From Bradyrhizobium sp. WBOS07 (GTDB lineage: Bacteria > Pseudomonadota > Alphaproteobacteria > Rhizobiales > Xanthobacteraceae), in NCBI RefSeq assembly GCF_024585165.1, contig NZ_CP029008.1, positions 4,979,501-5,043,500 of the forward strand: a DNA stretch of 64,000 nucleotides, read 5' to 3'. The translations under genes and the position numbers were made by a program. The notes beneath the pieces were generated by a model, which saw nothing but the letters and a program-made list of their open reading frames with translations, was not told the DNA's origin and made no database searches. This document shows, piece after piece, positions 30,691-39,886 of this stretch (positions within the stretch are counted from its first letter, which is position 1; each line of letters begins with the position of its first letter).

Positions 30691-31668
30691 TCAGAAGTCG
30701 AAATTGATCATCTTCTTCATCACCATGATGCCGATCGACATCCAGATGACGCAGCCGACCAGCATCAGCTGGCCGGTGGGATGAGTCCAAAGCAGCGAGA
30801 TATAGTGCGGCGTCGTGAGATAGACGAGGAACATCACGATCGGCGGCAACGAGCCGATGATGCCGGCGGAGGCCTTGGCTTCCATCGACATCGCCTGGAT
30901 CTTCTCTTTCATCTTCTTGCGGTCGCGCAGCACCTTGGAGAGGTTGCCCAGCGCTTCGGAGAGGTTGCCGCCCGACTTCTGCTGGATCGAGATGACGATG
31001 CCGAAGAAGTTGGCTTCGGGCAGCGGCATGCGCTCATAGAGGCGGGAGCAAGCCTCGCCCAGCGGCATGCCGATCGCCTGCGTCTCGATGATGGCGAGGA
31101 ATTCGCTGCGCAGCGGCTCTGGCGAATCGGCCGCGACGACCTTGATTGATTCGAACAGCGGCAGGCCGGCCTTGATGCCGCGGACGATGACGTCGACCGC
31201 GTCGGGCAGTGCCTTCAGGAACTTGTCCTCCCGGCGCTTCTTCAAGAAGCCGAGGGCCCAGCGCGGCAGGCCAAAACCTCCGGCAAAGGCGAGACCGGCG
31301 GCGCCGAGCAGGCCGCCGCCGACGAACAGGGCCGCCGCGAACAAGACGCCCGCCACGACGGCGGACACGATCCAGAATTTCTGCGGCGTCCAGTCCAGTC
31401 CAGCCTGGGAGAGGCGGATATTGAGCGGAACGCTCTTCTCCTGCTGACGCCGTGCCTCAAGATCCTTCAGCGACGTTTCGACCTGCTCGCGGCGCGATCG
31501 CTGGCTCTTTTCGCTCTGCTTGGCCATCGGCGCGTCGGCGCGCGAGATCGAGGCGCGCCGGCTTTCCGCCTTCCGTTCCCCGGAGAGCAGCGGATAGAGG
31601 AAAACCCAGGCGATGCCGCCGACCGCGGCTGTGGCCAGAAATGCGAGGGCGAGGACCTGTATGTTCAT
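30691..31668 (-). CDS. tadB: Tad pilus inner-membrane platform protein TadB
   Basis: A 325-residue T2SSF-domain protein. It has an N-terminal helix (LALAFLATAAVGGIAWVFLYPLL), a charged cytoplasmic stretch, a central helix pair and the F-domain with ALPDAVDVIVRGIKAGLPLFE and IQQKSGGNLSEALGNLSKVL. The C-terminal helix is followed by KKMINFDF. ATG 31668 is chosen since the first helix begins there; a reading from 31728 overlaps cpaF. Sixteen bases separate it from cpaF. Confidence 0.94.
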   Translation of the reverse strand: MNIQVLALAFLATAAVGGIAWVFLYPLLSGERKAESRRASISRADAPMAKQSEKSQRSRREQVETSLKDLEARRQQEKSVPLNIRLSQAGLDWTPQKFWIVSAVVAGVLFAAALFVGGGLLGAAGLAFAGGFGLPRWALGFLKKRREDKFLKALPDAVDVIVRGIKAGLPLFESIKVVAADSPEPLRSEFLAIIETQAIGMPLGEACSRLYERMPLPEANFFGIVISIQQKSGGNLSEALGNLSKVLRDRKKMKEKIQAMSMEAKASAGIIGSLPPIVMFLVYLTTPHYISLLWTHPTGQLMLVGCVIWMSIGIMVMKKMINFDF

Positions 31669-31684
31669 GGCGTCGCTGACCTGC

Positions 31685-33154
31685 TCACGTCGTCGGCGCC
31701 ACTTCCGCGGCGTCGAGAGCCGCGGCAAGGCGCTTCTCCTCGCCGTAATAGCGGGCGCGTTCCCAGAACTTTGGACGGCCGATGCCGGTCGAGCGGTGGC
31801 GGCCGATGATCTTGCCGTTGGCGTCCTCGCCGATCATGTCGTAGAGGAAGATGTCCTGGGTGATGATGGTGTCGCCTTCCATGCCCATCACCTCGGTGAT
31901 GTGGGTGATGCGGCGCGAGCCGTCGCGCAGGCGCGCGGCCTGGACGATGACGTCGATCGAGGCGCAGATCATCTCGCGGATCGTTCGCGAGGGCAGCGAA
32001 AAGCCGCCCATCGTGATCATGGATTCGCAGCGCGACAGCGCTTCGCGCGGATTGTTGGCATGCAGCGTGCCCATCGACCCGTCATGGCCGGTGTTCATGG
32101 CCTGGAGCAGGTCGAACGCCTCGGGTCCGCGGACTTCGCCGACGATGATGCGTTCGGGCCGCATACGCAGGCAGTTGCGCACCAATTCGCGCATGGTGAC
32201 CTGGCCCTCGCCCTCGATGTTGGGCGGACGGGTCTCCAGCCGCACCACATGGGGCTGCTGGAGCTGGAGCTCGGCGGCGTCCTCGCAGGTGATGACGCGC
32301 TCGTCGTGCTCGATGTAATTGGTCAGGCAGTTGAGCAGCGTCGTCTTGCCCGAGCCGGTACCGCCGGAGATCAGCACGTTGCAGCGGACGCGGCCGATGA
32401 TCTGGAGGATCTCGGCGCCCTCCGGCGAGATCGCGCCGAACTTGACGAGCTGATCCAGCGTCAGCTTGTCCTTCTTGAACTTGCGGATGGTGAGCGTCGG
32501 GCCGTCGATCGACAGCGGCGGCACGATGGCGTTGACGCGGGAGCCGTCGGCAAGACGCGCGTCGCAGATCGGCGAGGATTCGTCAACGCGCCGGCCGACC
32601 TGGCTGACGATGCGCTGGCAGATGTTGAGGAGCTGCTGGTTGTCGCGAAAGCGGATGCCGGTGCGCTGGATCTTGCCGGCGACCTCGATGTAGACGGTGT
32701 TGGCGCCGTTGACCATGATGTCGGCGATATCGTCGCGCGACAGCAGCGGCTCGAGCGGGCCGTAGCCGAGAACGTCGTTGCAGATGTCGTCGAGCAGTTC
32801 CTCCTGCTCGGCGATCGACATCACGATGTTCTTGATCGCGATGATCTCGTTGACGATGTCGCGGATTTCCTCGCGGGCGGATTCCGAATCCAGCTTGGCC
32901 AGCTGGGCGAGGTCGATCGCTTCGATCAGCGCGCCGAAGATGGTCGCCTTGACCTCGTAATAATTGTCGGAACGCCGGCTCTCCATGGCCGGGGGCGGCG
33001 GAGCCTTGGCGGGAGCAAGCGGCGGCGAGGCGACGGCCGGCGGCGGCGGGGCGCGCGACACCGTCGGCGCCGGAGCCTGGGCAGGCTCGAGCGACACGGC
33101 GCCGGGCTTGGGCGCCCGAAGGTCGGTGTCTGTTCCGCTACGCTTACCGAACAC
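31685..33154 (-). CDS. cpaF: Tad pilus secretion ATPase CpaF/TadA
   Basis: A 489-residue hexameric type II/IV secretion ATPase that drives Flp pilus assembly at the inner membrane. After a Pro/Ala-rich N-terminus (to about residue 55) come the N-terminal domain (DDIADIMVNGANTVYIE) and the RecA-like domain: Walker A GGTGSGKTT (Lys-270), Asp box ITCEDAAEL, Walker B RIIVGEVRGPE, and the His box GTLHANNP. All catalytic motifs are intact. Confidence 0.97.
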   Translation of the reverse strand: MFGKRSGTDTDLRAPKPGAVSLEPAQAPAPTVSRAPPPPAVASPPLAPAKAPPPPAMESRRSDNYYEVKATIFGALIEAIDLAQLAKLDSESAREEIRDIVNEIIAIKNIVMSIAEQEELLDDICNDVLGYGPLEPLLSRDDIADIMVNGANTVYIEVAGKIQRTGIRFRDNQQLLNICQRIVSQVGRRVDESSPICDARLADGSRVNAIVPPLSIDGPTLTIRKFKKDKLTLDQLVKFGAISPEGAEILQIIGRVRCNVLISGGTGSGKTTLLNCLTNYIEHDERVITCEDAAELQLQQPHVVRLETRPPNIEGEGQVTMRELVRNCLRMRPERIIVGEVRGPEAFDLLQAMNTGHDGSMGTLHANNPREALSRCESMITMGGFSLPSRTIREMICASIDVIVQAARLRDGSRRITHITEVMGMEGDTIITQDIFLYDMIGEDANGKIIGRHRSTGIGRPKFWERARYYGEEKRLAAALDAAEVAPTT

Positions 33155-33174
33155 TTAACAACTCCATGCGGCGG

Positions 33175-34443
33175 CTATTTTCCCCGCAACTTGTCAATCA
33201 GGGGTGAAAACAGGGACGACTTTTGCTTCTTGGTTTCGCTGCGGCCGGTCAGGCGCTGGGCGATCTGAAGGAACATCTCGATCGACTTGTGGTTGGCGGA
33301 GATCTCCGCGATCATCTGGCCGTTGTTGGCCGCCGAGCCGAAGATCTGCGGCTCGAACGGGATCGAGACGATCGGCTGGCTCTCGATCGCCTTGGCGAAC
33401 TCCGCGGCGGCGATTTCGGGCCTTTTCGGCACGCCGACCTGATTCAGGCAGTAGAGCGGCGGCCGGTCGTTGGGGCGCGCGGCCTTCAGCAGGTCGAACA
33501 GGTTCTTGGTATTGCGCAGATTGGCAAGGTCGGGGGCGGCCACGATCAGAATGTCGTCTGCTCCGATCAAGGCGCGCTTGGTCCAGCCGGACCATTGGTG
33601 CGGAATGTCGAGCACGATGCACGGCATGGTGGAGCGCAGCGTGTCGAACACGGAGTCGAAAGCGTCGGTGCCGAAATCATAGACCCGGTCCAGCGTCGCC
33701 GGCGCCGCCAGCAGGCTGAGATGGTCGGTGCATTTCGACAGCAGGCGGTCGATAAAGGCGGTGTCGACGCGATCGGGCGAGAACACGGCGTCGGCAATGC
33801 CCTGCGGCGGATCCTGGTTGTAGTCGAGCCCGGCGGTCCCGAAGGCCAGGTCGAGATCGGCGACGACGGCATCCATTGCAAGGTCGCGCGCGATCGCCCA
33901 GGCGACGTTGTGCGAGATGGTGGAAGCCCCGACGCCCCCCTTGGCGCCGACCACGGCGATGATGCGGCCGACCGCCTTGGCTTCCGGCGCCGAGAACAGG
34001 TTGCAGATCGATCGTACGACGTCGATCGCGCCGACCGGCGCGAGCACATAGTCGCTGACGCCGCGGCGCACCAGTTCGCGGTAGAGCGTGACGTCGTTGA
34101 TGCGGCCGATCACGACCACGCGGGTGCCGGCATCGCAGACGGTGGCGAGCTGGTCGAGCCCGCCCAGGAGGTCGTTGCGGCCGTCGCTCTCGAGCACGAT
34201 CACGTTCGGCGTGGGAGCCGAGCGGTAAGCTTCGATCGCGGCCGCCATGCCGCCCATCTGGATCTTCAGATGGGCTTTGCCGAGGCGACGATCCTCGCCG
34301 GCCGACTGCACCGCGGCCGCGGTCTCGACCGTCTCGCAGAAGGCCTGGACCGAGACGCGCGGCGAGGGCGCGATATGCTCCTCGACCGGCGGAGGCGGGG
34401 CTTCCGGCTGCTCTTCGTGGGTCTGGCGAGCGTAGCTGATCAT
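33175..34443 (-). CDS. cpaE: Tad pilus localisation ATPase CpaE/TadZ
   Basis: A 422-residue protein with an atypical receiver-like N-terminal half (IVLESDGRNDLLGGLDQLA, DYVLAPVGAIDVVRSI) and a MinD/ParA-like ATPase half. The deviant Walker A is VGAKGGVGAST, with Ser-Thr in place of Thr-Thr; Walker A' is VVADLDLAFGTAGLDY and Walker B CIVLDIPHQW. TadZ proteins mark the pole where the pilus is built. The start overlaps the cpaD stop by 4 bases. Confidence 0.94.
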   Translation of the reverse strand: MISYARQTHEEQPEAPPPPVEEHIAPSPRVSVQAFCETVETAAAVQSAGEDRRLGKAHLKIQMGGMAAAIEAYRSAPTPNVIVLESDGRNDLLGGLDQLATVCDAGTRVVVIGRINDVTLYRELVRRGVSDYVLAPVGAIDVVRSICNLFSAPEAKAVGRIIAVVGAKGGVGASTISHNVAWAIARDLAMDAVVADLDLAFGTAGLDYNQDPPQGIADAVFSPDRVDTAFIDRLLSKCTDHLSLLAAPATLDRVYDFGTDAFDSVFDTLRSTMPCIVLDIPHQWSGWTKRALIGADDILIVAAPDLANLRNTKNLFDLLKAARPNDRPPLYCLNQVGVPKRPEIAAAEFAKAIESQPIVSIPFEPQIFGSAANNGQMIAEISANHKSIEMFLQIAQRLTGRSETKKQKSSLFSPLIDKLRGK

Positions 34444-35174
34444 TTGCCGGTGTCGCTGAGTTTGGCCTTGTCGGCTTCGGGATAGGTGGTCGCGCTCGTC
34501 AGTCCCTTGCGATACTTCTCGAGACCGGTGATGCGCCGGGGGGTGTAGGACGGCGTTTCAGGCCGCGGCTGCTCGAGGTCCGACGGATTGTCGACCATCG
34601 CGGCGAGGTTGCGCTGATAGGCGCAGCCGTAATTGTAATATTCCTTGTTCTCGAACCAGCTCTTGTTCTTGATCGAAGGGCCGATGTCGTCCGGCCACAG
34701 GCCGCAGGGGCCTGCGATCGCTGCGATCTTGGAATAGGTGAGACGGATCGGCGGCAGGAAGCGCCTGTCCTCGGGCTGGTAGGGGCGAACGTTGACACCC
34801 CGCGGCGGAACGCCCGCCGCGGCCAGCATCGCCTGGATTTCGCGCATCGTGTCCGCCACCGGTCGCGCATTGGGCGTGCCGGACGGCACGTCGATGCGGA
34901 TGGCGCCGGTGCCTTCGCGCAGCCATGCCGAGGCGACGCCCATCACGTCGGCGCGCTGGGCCGCGGTCAATCCGCCGCGGGCATGGCCGACGAAGACGAC
35001 GATCGAGCGGTTCTGCTCCTCGATCGCGATCGGGTGGCGCTGCTTGTAGTCGGTCGGAATCGAGGCGGTGACGACCTCGTCGTGCTGGCAGCCACTGAGC
35101 GCGAGCGCCATTGCGACCAGCGCGCCACCGAGATGGATGGCGCGCTTGCGAAGCTGGGGTGGTCTTGTGATCAT
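34440..35174 (-). CDS. cpaD: Tad pilus lipoprotein CpaD
   Basis: A 244-residue protein with a lipoprotein signal (LVAMALALSGC, Cys about residue 29) and the CpaD domain: YKQRHPIAIEE near the mature N-terminus, a region with TPNARP and RPYQP, then GPCGLWPDDIG and NYGCAYQRNLAAMVDNP, which are hallmark strings of the family. It is thought to work with the CpaC secretin at the outer membrane. It lies 20 bases after cpaC and overlaps cpaE. Confidence 0.93.
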   Translation of the reverse strand: MITRPPQLRKRAIHLGGALVAMALALSGCQHDEVVTASIPTDYKQRHPIAIEEQNRSIVVFVGHARGGLTAAQRADVMGVASAWLREGTGAIRIDVPSGTPNARPVADTMREIQAMLAAAGVPPRGVNVRPYQPEDRRFLPPIRLTYSKIAAIAGPCGLWPDDIGPSIKNKSWFENKEYYNYGCAYQRNLAAMVDNPSDLEQPRPETPSYTPRRITGLEKYRKGLTSATTYPEADKAKLSDTGK

Positions 35175-35194
35175 CGTGAAGTCCCCGTTCCGCC

Positions 35195-36685
35195 TCAGTC
35201 GGTAATGAAGCCGTAGGTGCCGCGGTAGTTCTTGGCCGGTTCGGTCCGGCCGGGCACGCCGTAGATACGGTTGATGTTGCCGAGCAGCTGGGCCTGTGGA
35301 TCCGCGGGCGGGGCGAAGCCGTCATCCGGCCGCGACAGGTCCTTTGGCGCCACCGCGCGAACGACATAGGGCGTCACGATCACGACCAGCTCGGTGGCGT
35401 TGTTGACGAAGTCGCGGCTGCGGAACAGCGTGCCGAGGATCGGGAGCTGCATCAGCCCCGGCAGGCCGCTGATGGCCTGCTTGGTCTGCTGCTGGATCAG
35501 GCCGGCCATCGCCATCGCGCCGCCGGAGGGAATTTCCAGCGAGGTCTCCGCGCGGCGGGTCCTGATCGAGGGCACCGTCAGCGAGTTCACCGAGGTCGAG
35601 GTCACGGCCTGCGACAGCGTGATCGCGTTTTCGTTCGAGAGCTCCGAGACCTCCGTCATCACGCGCAGGCTGATCTTGCCTTCGCTCAGCACCACGGGGG
35701 TGAAGTTGAGCGAGATGCCGAACTTCTTGAAGCTGATCTGGGTGGTACAGACATGGGTGGTGGGATCGCACGCATAGCCTGCCGGGACCGGGAATTCGCC
35801 GCCGGCGATGAACGTGGCCGATTCACCGGAGATTGCGGTCAGGTTCGGTTCGGCCAGCGTGCGGATCACGCCCGCGGTCTCCATCGCGCGCAGGGTGGCC
35901 TGCACCGACGACGAGCCGCCGAACTTCGTCGTCAAATTGTTGCCGTCCACGAGGTTCTTGCCGAGCGCGGTGAACGGATTGGAGTTGGTGAAGCTCACCA
36001 CCGACGTGCCGTAGTTGAGGCTGGCACTCAGGTCGATGCCGAGCTGCTTGACGATGGTGCGCTGGACCTCGGCCACCGTCACCTTGAGCATGACCTGGTC
36101 GCGGCCGCGCACCACGATCGAGTTCACCACCTTGTCGACGCCGCCGGCCAGGCGTGCGGCGAGCTCGTTGGCCTGCTGCGCTTCCATCGGATTCGCCGCC
36201 GTGCCGGTCAGGACAATGCCGTCGCCGAGCCCGTCGATCTGAATGTCCGAATTGGGCAGAATCTGCTTCAGCGCGGCCCGCACGCCGTTGAGGTCGCGCT
36301 TGACCGCGATATCATAGGCCGCGATCTGCTGGCCGGCGGAATCGAAGAACACGATATTGGTCTGGCCGACCGTGGCGCCGATGATATAGGCGCGCTGGGC
36401 CGAGCGGACCACCGCGTTGGCGATCTTGGGATCGGCAACCAGCACGTCCTTGATGTCGCGCGGCAGGTCGATGACGACGGATTTGCCGACGCCGAGCGAG
36501 AGGAAGCGCGCGTTCATCTGGCCATCCGCCGCGGCCAGGGCCCCGGGACGGTAATCGGCGGCGACCGCGGGGGTCAGCACCGGGTTGAGCGCCAACGCCA
36601 GAGCGGCCGAAAACGACAGGGCGCGAACCGCCGAGGTTCGCATCGTCGCCAAATCCACCCTGCGTCTCATATCGACTGTCTTCAT
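35195..36685 (-). CDS. cpaC: Tad pilus outer-membrane secretin CpaC/RcpA
   Basis: A 496-residue secretin that forms the pilus exit channel. A signal peptide (SFSAALALALNPVLTPAVAA) is followed by the pilus-assembly N-domain (LSLGVGKSVVIDLPRDIKDVLVADP, split), a BON-like segment and the secretin domain with QVMLKVTVAEVQR, EPNLTAISGESATFIAGGEFP and the C-terminal ATELVVIVTPYVV. ATG 36685 overlaps the cpaB stop by 4 bases; ATG at MRTSAV, 14 codons in, would give a more normal signal peptide and remains possible. Confidence 0.96.
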   Translation of the reverse strand: MKTVDMRRRVDLATMRTSAVRALSFSAALALALNPVLTPAVAADYRPGALAAADGQMNARFLSLGVGKSVVIDLPRDIKDVLVADPKIANAVVRSAQRAYIIGATVGQTNIVFFDSAGQQIAAYDIAVKRDLNGVRAALKQILPNSDIQIDGLGDGIVLTGTAANPMEAQQANELAARLAGGVDKVVNSIVVRGRDQVMLKVTVAEVQRTIVKQLGIDLSASLNYGTSVVSFTNSNPFTALGKNLVDGNNLTTKFGGSSSVQATLRAMETAGVIRTLAEPNLTAISGESATFIAGGEFPVPAGYACDPTTHVCTTQISFKKFGISLNFTPVVLSEGKISLRVMTEVSELSNENAITLSQAVTSTSVNSLTVPSIRTRRAETSLEIPSGGAMAMAGLIQQQTKQAISGLPGLMQLPILGTLFRSRDFVNNATELVVIVTPYVVRAVAPKDLSRPDDGFAPPADPQAQLLGNINRIYGVPGRTEPAKNYRGTYGFITD

Positions 36686-37479
36686 CGTACTTTCGCCGTC
36701 TGACTTGGAATGCCGTAGCGAATGATCGAAACACCGTCCCGCTTCTGCGCGGAATCATCGAGCGTGATTTCGCTCATCTTGACGTCGACGATGCTGCGCA
36801 GCGCCAGCGACAGCGTGCCGCTCTGGCGGGCCGCGGAGAGTGTTGCGGTCTGCGCCGGATTGAGCTCGAGGGTGACGGTCTTGCCGACCACCGCGTTCTG
36901 GCCGTCCTTTTCCTTTGGCGCCTGGTCGATGGCGAGGACCCGGATATTGGCCAGGATGATCTCGGAGGTGACGATGTCGGGGGCGCCGTTGTTCTGGTCC
37001 GGGTTCTTCAGCCGGCGGGTCAAGAGGACGTCGACCCGATCGTTGGGCAGGATGAAGCCGCCTGCGCCGGTCTCCGGCGAGATCTCGGTCGAGATTGCCC
37101 GCATGCCGGTGGGCAGGATTGCAGCCATGAAACCGGAGCCTTCGGCCTTGACCAGCTTCTGGTCGCGGATCGGCTCACCTTGAATGAACGGGGCGCGCGC
37201 GATCGAACCGGTGACCTGGGTCGCGCCTTCGGGACGCTCGTTGCGGCGGATGAAGGTGGCGCTGGCGGTCGCGGCCGGCCAGGTCTGCCATTGCACGTCT
37301 TCCGGCTTCACGGTCTGGCCGAGGCCGATGTCGTTCTTGGCCACGAGGACGTCGACGGTCGGAAGCTGGGCGACCGGAGCCGGAGGCGGCGCAGTTTGGT
37401 CCGAGCCGCTCGCCAGGTACGCGGCGACGCCGCCGGCGCTGATGGCGACCGCCAGGACGACAATGCGTGCCCTATTCAT
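36682..37479 (-). CDS. cpaB: Tad pilus assembly protein CpaB/RcpC
   Basis: A 265-residue protein with an N-terminal membrane anchor (IVVLAVAISAGGVAAYLA) and the SAF/RcpC domain: VDVLVAKNDIGLGQTVKPEDV, then GFILPNDRVDVLLTRR and KTVTLELNPAQ. CpaB is a periplasmic subunit that links to the secretin. ATG 37479 has GGAAAG about 9 bases upstream and begins right before the anchor; longer readings add no signal. First gene of the cpaBCDEF-tadBC run. Confidence 0.93.
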   Translation of the reverse strand: MNRARIVVLAVAISAGGVAAYLASGSDQTAPPPAPVAQLPTVDVLVAKNDIGLGQTVKPEDVQWQTWPAATASATFIRRNERPEGATQVTGSIARAPFIQGEPIRDQKLVKAEGSGFMAAILPTGMRAISTEISPETGAGGFILPNDRVDVLLTRRLKNPDQNNGAPDIVTSEIILANIRVLAIDQAPKEKDGQNAVVGKTVTLELNPAQTATLSAARQSGTLSLALRSIVDVKMSEITLDDSAQKRDGVSIIRYGIPSQTAKVR

Positions 37480-37607
37480 ACGCTTCACTTTCCAACAAGA
37501 CGCCGCGACGCTGCCGCCGCCGTAATCGGCAGTTGACCAGCTATTCGTCAAAGCATGGTTAATGAGGCGTATCTAAATCGCCTTAACGCCGGGTTTACCC
37601 GGTGCGT

Positions 37608-38132
37608 TCAGCGCAGTGCGAGGTGAGCGAGGTCGATCGCCTTCACCCATTCGGTCTCGGGGTAGACCATCAGCGCGCTCAGCGCGAGCGCGATGCCGTA
37701 GGGGATGCCGCTCTCCTTGGCGTGCAGCCGCGCGAGCCAGGCCTGACCCGCCAGCCCGTAGGGCAGCGGCCATTGCCGGAACTGGAGCAGGAGCAGCGTC
37801 AGCGCGCCGCCGAACAGCGAGGCGTAGAGCAGGAAGTTCATCAGCTGCGCGAATCCGAACCAGAGCGCGACGGAGGCCGCGACCTTGGCATCTCCGCCGC
37901 CGACCCAGCCCATCGCAAAGCAGGCGAAGGCTATGACGAGCAGGAGCGCGCCGGCGCCGACATGGCTCAGCATCTCGTAGGGTGCCATGCCGCCGGCGAG
38001 GGCGAGCGCGAAGAAGCCTGCGACCAGCGCCAGCGACACGCGATTGGAGATCGTCATCGTGAACAGATCGCTCGCGGCGGCGAACGCCATCAGGGCAGGG
38101 AAGAGCAGAAGGCGCGCAAGGTCGAGGATCAT
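37608..38132 (-). CDS. cpaA: Prepilin peptidase CpaA/TadV
   Basis: A 174-residue A24-family aspartic peptidase of the inner membrane that cleaves the Flp prepilin. The two catalytic aspartates are Asp-22 (AASDLFTMTISN) and Asp-81 (GGGDAKVAA). About five membrane helices are visible, and the family's N-methylation domain is missing, as in other TadV proteins. It lies 128 bases upstream of cpaB and downstream of the flp gene. Confidence 0.94.
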   Translation of the reverse strand: MILDLARLLLFPALMAFAAASDLFTMTISNRVSLALVAGFFALALAGGMAPYEMLSHVGAGALLLVIAFACFAMGWVGGGDAKVAASVALWFGFAQLMNFLLYASLFGGALTLLLLQFRQWPLPYGLAGQAWLARLHAKESGIPYGIALALSALMVYPETEWVKAIDLAHLALR

Positions 38133-38254
38133 GGGCTGCGTCTTGAGGCCTGGGTTTGCCGGGGAAACTGGCGTCGCCGGATTCTAGCCGGCAGTGCTAA
38201 ACAAACCGACAACGGCCGCGAGGGTCATGCAAGGCCGTAGCTGCGGAACGGGTG

Positions 38255-38401
38255 CTACCAGAGGCTGGCAATGCGCGCGGCGAGCGCAACTGTCGCAAGC
38301 AGCAGCGCAAGGCAGACCCAATAGACCGGCGAGCCGGCCTGCGCCGCAGCTGCCTCGTCTGCCGCGACCGCGGCACCGGTTCTGGACTCTCGCAACGCCA
38401 C
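38255..38401 (-). CDS. Possible small membrane protein between cpaA and flp
   Basis: A 48-codon reading frame from GTG 38401 to TAG 38255. The first 23 residues are Ala/Glu-rich and the last 25 form one hydrophobic helix (YWVCLALLLATVALAARI). An alternative TTG start is two codons in. No strong ribosome-binding site. It lies just past the flp terminator, so it would need its own promoter or read-through. The helix and the clean stop argue for a gene, but it may be chance in GC-rich DNA. Confidence 0.3.
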   Translation of the reverse strand: MALRESRTGAAVAADEAAAAQAGSPVYWVCLALLLATVALAARIASLW

Positions 38402-38420
38402 TGGAACTCGCCGTCCTTGG

Positions 38421-38453
38421 AAAAACAAAGGCCCCGGAGGTCCGGGGCTTTTG
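38421..38453 (-). terminator. Terminator of flp
   Basis: An 8-bp perfect stem (GCCCCGGA with TCCGGGGC around GG). On the minus strand it is followed by CTTTGTTTTT, 19 bases past the flp stop. On the plus strand only CTTTTG follows, so it acts mainly on flp. It would make the abundant pilin message monocistronic. Confidence 0.88.
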
Positions 38454-38471
38454 CCGTCGTTCGTCTGTTGC

Positions 38472-38636
38472 TTACTTCAGCCCGGTGCTGATCGAGGTGA
38501 ACTTGGTGTTGAGCGTGCTGCCGAGGCTGTTGACGACGGTGATGATGGCCAGCGCGATACCGGCGGCGATCAGACCGTATTCGATGGCGGTTGCGCCGGA
38601 TTCATCCTTTGCGAAACGCGCAATCAAGCTCTTCAT
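38472..38636 (-). CDS. flp: Flp/Fap pilin subunit
   Basis: A 54-residue major pilin of the Tad pilus. A short basic leader (MKSLIARFAKDESG) is cut after Gly-14 by CpaA; the mature part starts ATAIEYGLIAAGIALAII, with the conserved Glu at +5 and Tyr at +6 of the Flp motif, then a polar tail (LNTKFTSIST). GGAG lies about 8 bases before ATG. It is the first gene upstream of cpaA with its own strong terminator, as expected for a highly made structural subunit. Confidence 0.95.
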   Translation of the reverse strand: MKSLIARFAKDESGATAIEYGLIAAGIALAIITVVNSLGSTLNTKFTSISTGLK

Positions 38637-38899
38637 GAACAAAACTCCATTCGGGTGAGATCGCCTCGTTCGGCGCTGTCTTTGACCCGATGACCATGTA
38701 AGCCGAGCTCTTTCGGTAGAGTTAATCCGATCGCGTAAACCCGCGTCCGGCGCGATGCTTTCGTCCAGAGTGAATTTCGCCTTAAAGCCGCGGCCTCAAT
38801 TTCGGTTCCAGATGCGTCGCCGGCACGGCGGCCGCTTCACCCTCCCTTAAATCTCACGGAGTAGGCGTAAGCGAGGACCGGAATTCGCGGAGAGAGGCG

Positions 38900-39730
38900 A
38901 TGATGTCGAGCCTGCCCATGCAAGTCGCCCTGATGCTCGGCGAGACCATCGCGAAGTTGCTCCCCGTTACCTTCGTGCTCGCGGCGGTCTTCACCGTGCT
39001 CGAGCATTTCTGGGCCTGCAACCCCGGCGCCCCGTGGTGGCGCAAGCGGGAGATCATCACCGACATTTGCTATTGGTTCTTCGTTCCGGTGTTCGCCCGC
39101 ACCATGCGGATCGGACTTCTGATCGTCGGCGCCGCCGTCGTCTTCAACATCCACGACGCCGACGAGCTCATCGCCTTCTACGACAACGGCCATGGGCCGC
39201 TGGCGCAGCTGCCTCTGTGGGTGCAGGCCCTGCTGTTCCTGGTGCTGTCCGATTTCATGCTGTACTGGATCCACCGCTTCTTCCATGACGGCGGTTTCTG
39301 GAAGTACCACGCCATCCACCATTCGTCCGAGGAAATCGGGTGGATTTCGGCGGCCCGCTTCCATCCCATCAATCTCCTGCTCGGGACGATCAGCGTCGAC
39401 GTCGTGTTGCTGATGGCCGGCATTTCCCCGAACATCATGCTCTGGGTCGGCCCGTTCACCACCTTCCATTCGGCGTTCGTGCACGCCAATCTGAACTGGA
39501 CCTTCGGACCGTTCAAATATCTGCTGGCAACGCCGGTGTTCCACCGCTGGCACCACACGTCGCTCGACGAAGGCGGCAACACGAATTTCGCCGGGACGTT
39601 CCCGGTCTGGGACGTGCTGTTCGGCACGTTCCGCATGCCGGAGGGGCGGCTGCCGCAGGATTACGGCAAGGACGAAGCGGCCATACCGAAGGAGATCGGG
39701 GGCCAATTGGCCTATCCGTTCCGCCAGTAG
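38900..39730 (+). CDS. Sterol desaturase/fatty acid hydroxylase family membrane protein
   Basis: A 276-residue di-iron membrane oxygenase. The His clusters are HRFFHD (about residue 120), HAIHH (134), and HRWHHT (about 218), with further His in FHSAFVHANLNW, the arrangement of the fatty acid hydroxylase superfamily. Four hydrophobic segments are visible, first at 18-38. The substrate, perhaps a fatty acid, hopanoid or carotenoid, is unknown. ATG 38900 and 38903 are both possible starts after AGAGAGG. It lies inside the Tad locus with no obvious link. Confidence 0.9.
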   Translation: MMSSLPMQVALMLGETIAKLLPVTFVLAAVFTVLEHFWACNPGAPWWRKREIITDICYWFFVPVFARTMRIGLLIVGAAVVFNIHDADELIAFYDNGHGPLAQLPLWVQALLFLVLSDFMLYWIHRFFHDGGFWKYHAIHHSSEEIGWISAARFHPINLLLGTISVDVVLLMAGISPNIMLWVGPFTTFHSAFVHANLNWTFGPFKYLLATPVFHRWHHTSLDEGGNTNFAGTFPVWDVLFGTFRMPEGRLPQDYGKDEAAIPKEIGGQLAYPFRQ

Positions 39731-39801
39731 GGTGGGAAAATCGGCGGCAAATCTCGACTACGTTCAAACAATCGTCGACGAGTTTGCGGAACGTTCACAA
39801 A

Positions 39802-39816
39802 TTAAGGGCAGGTTAG
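39802..39816 (+). promoter_or_regulatory. CtrA-like box upstream of the secretin N-domain gene
   Basis: TTAA-GGGCAGG-TTAG, i.e. TTAA-N7-TTAG, 71 bases before ATG 39887. Same form as the box before tadD. Confidence 0.45.
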
Positions 39817-39886
39817 CCGGGTCGGGCACCGGCTCCGCTGTTAGCTGTTCGCTTCTGCCGGTTTGTGACGTCCCGGGAGTATGAGT

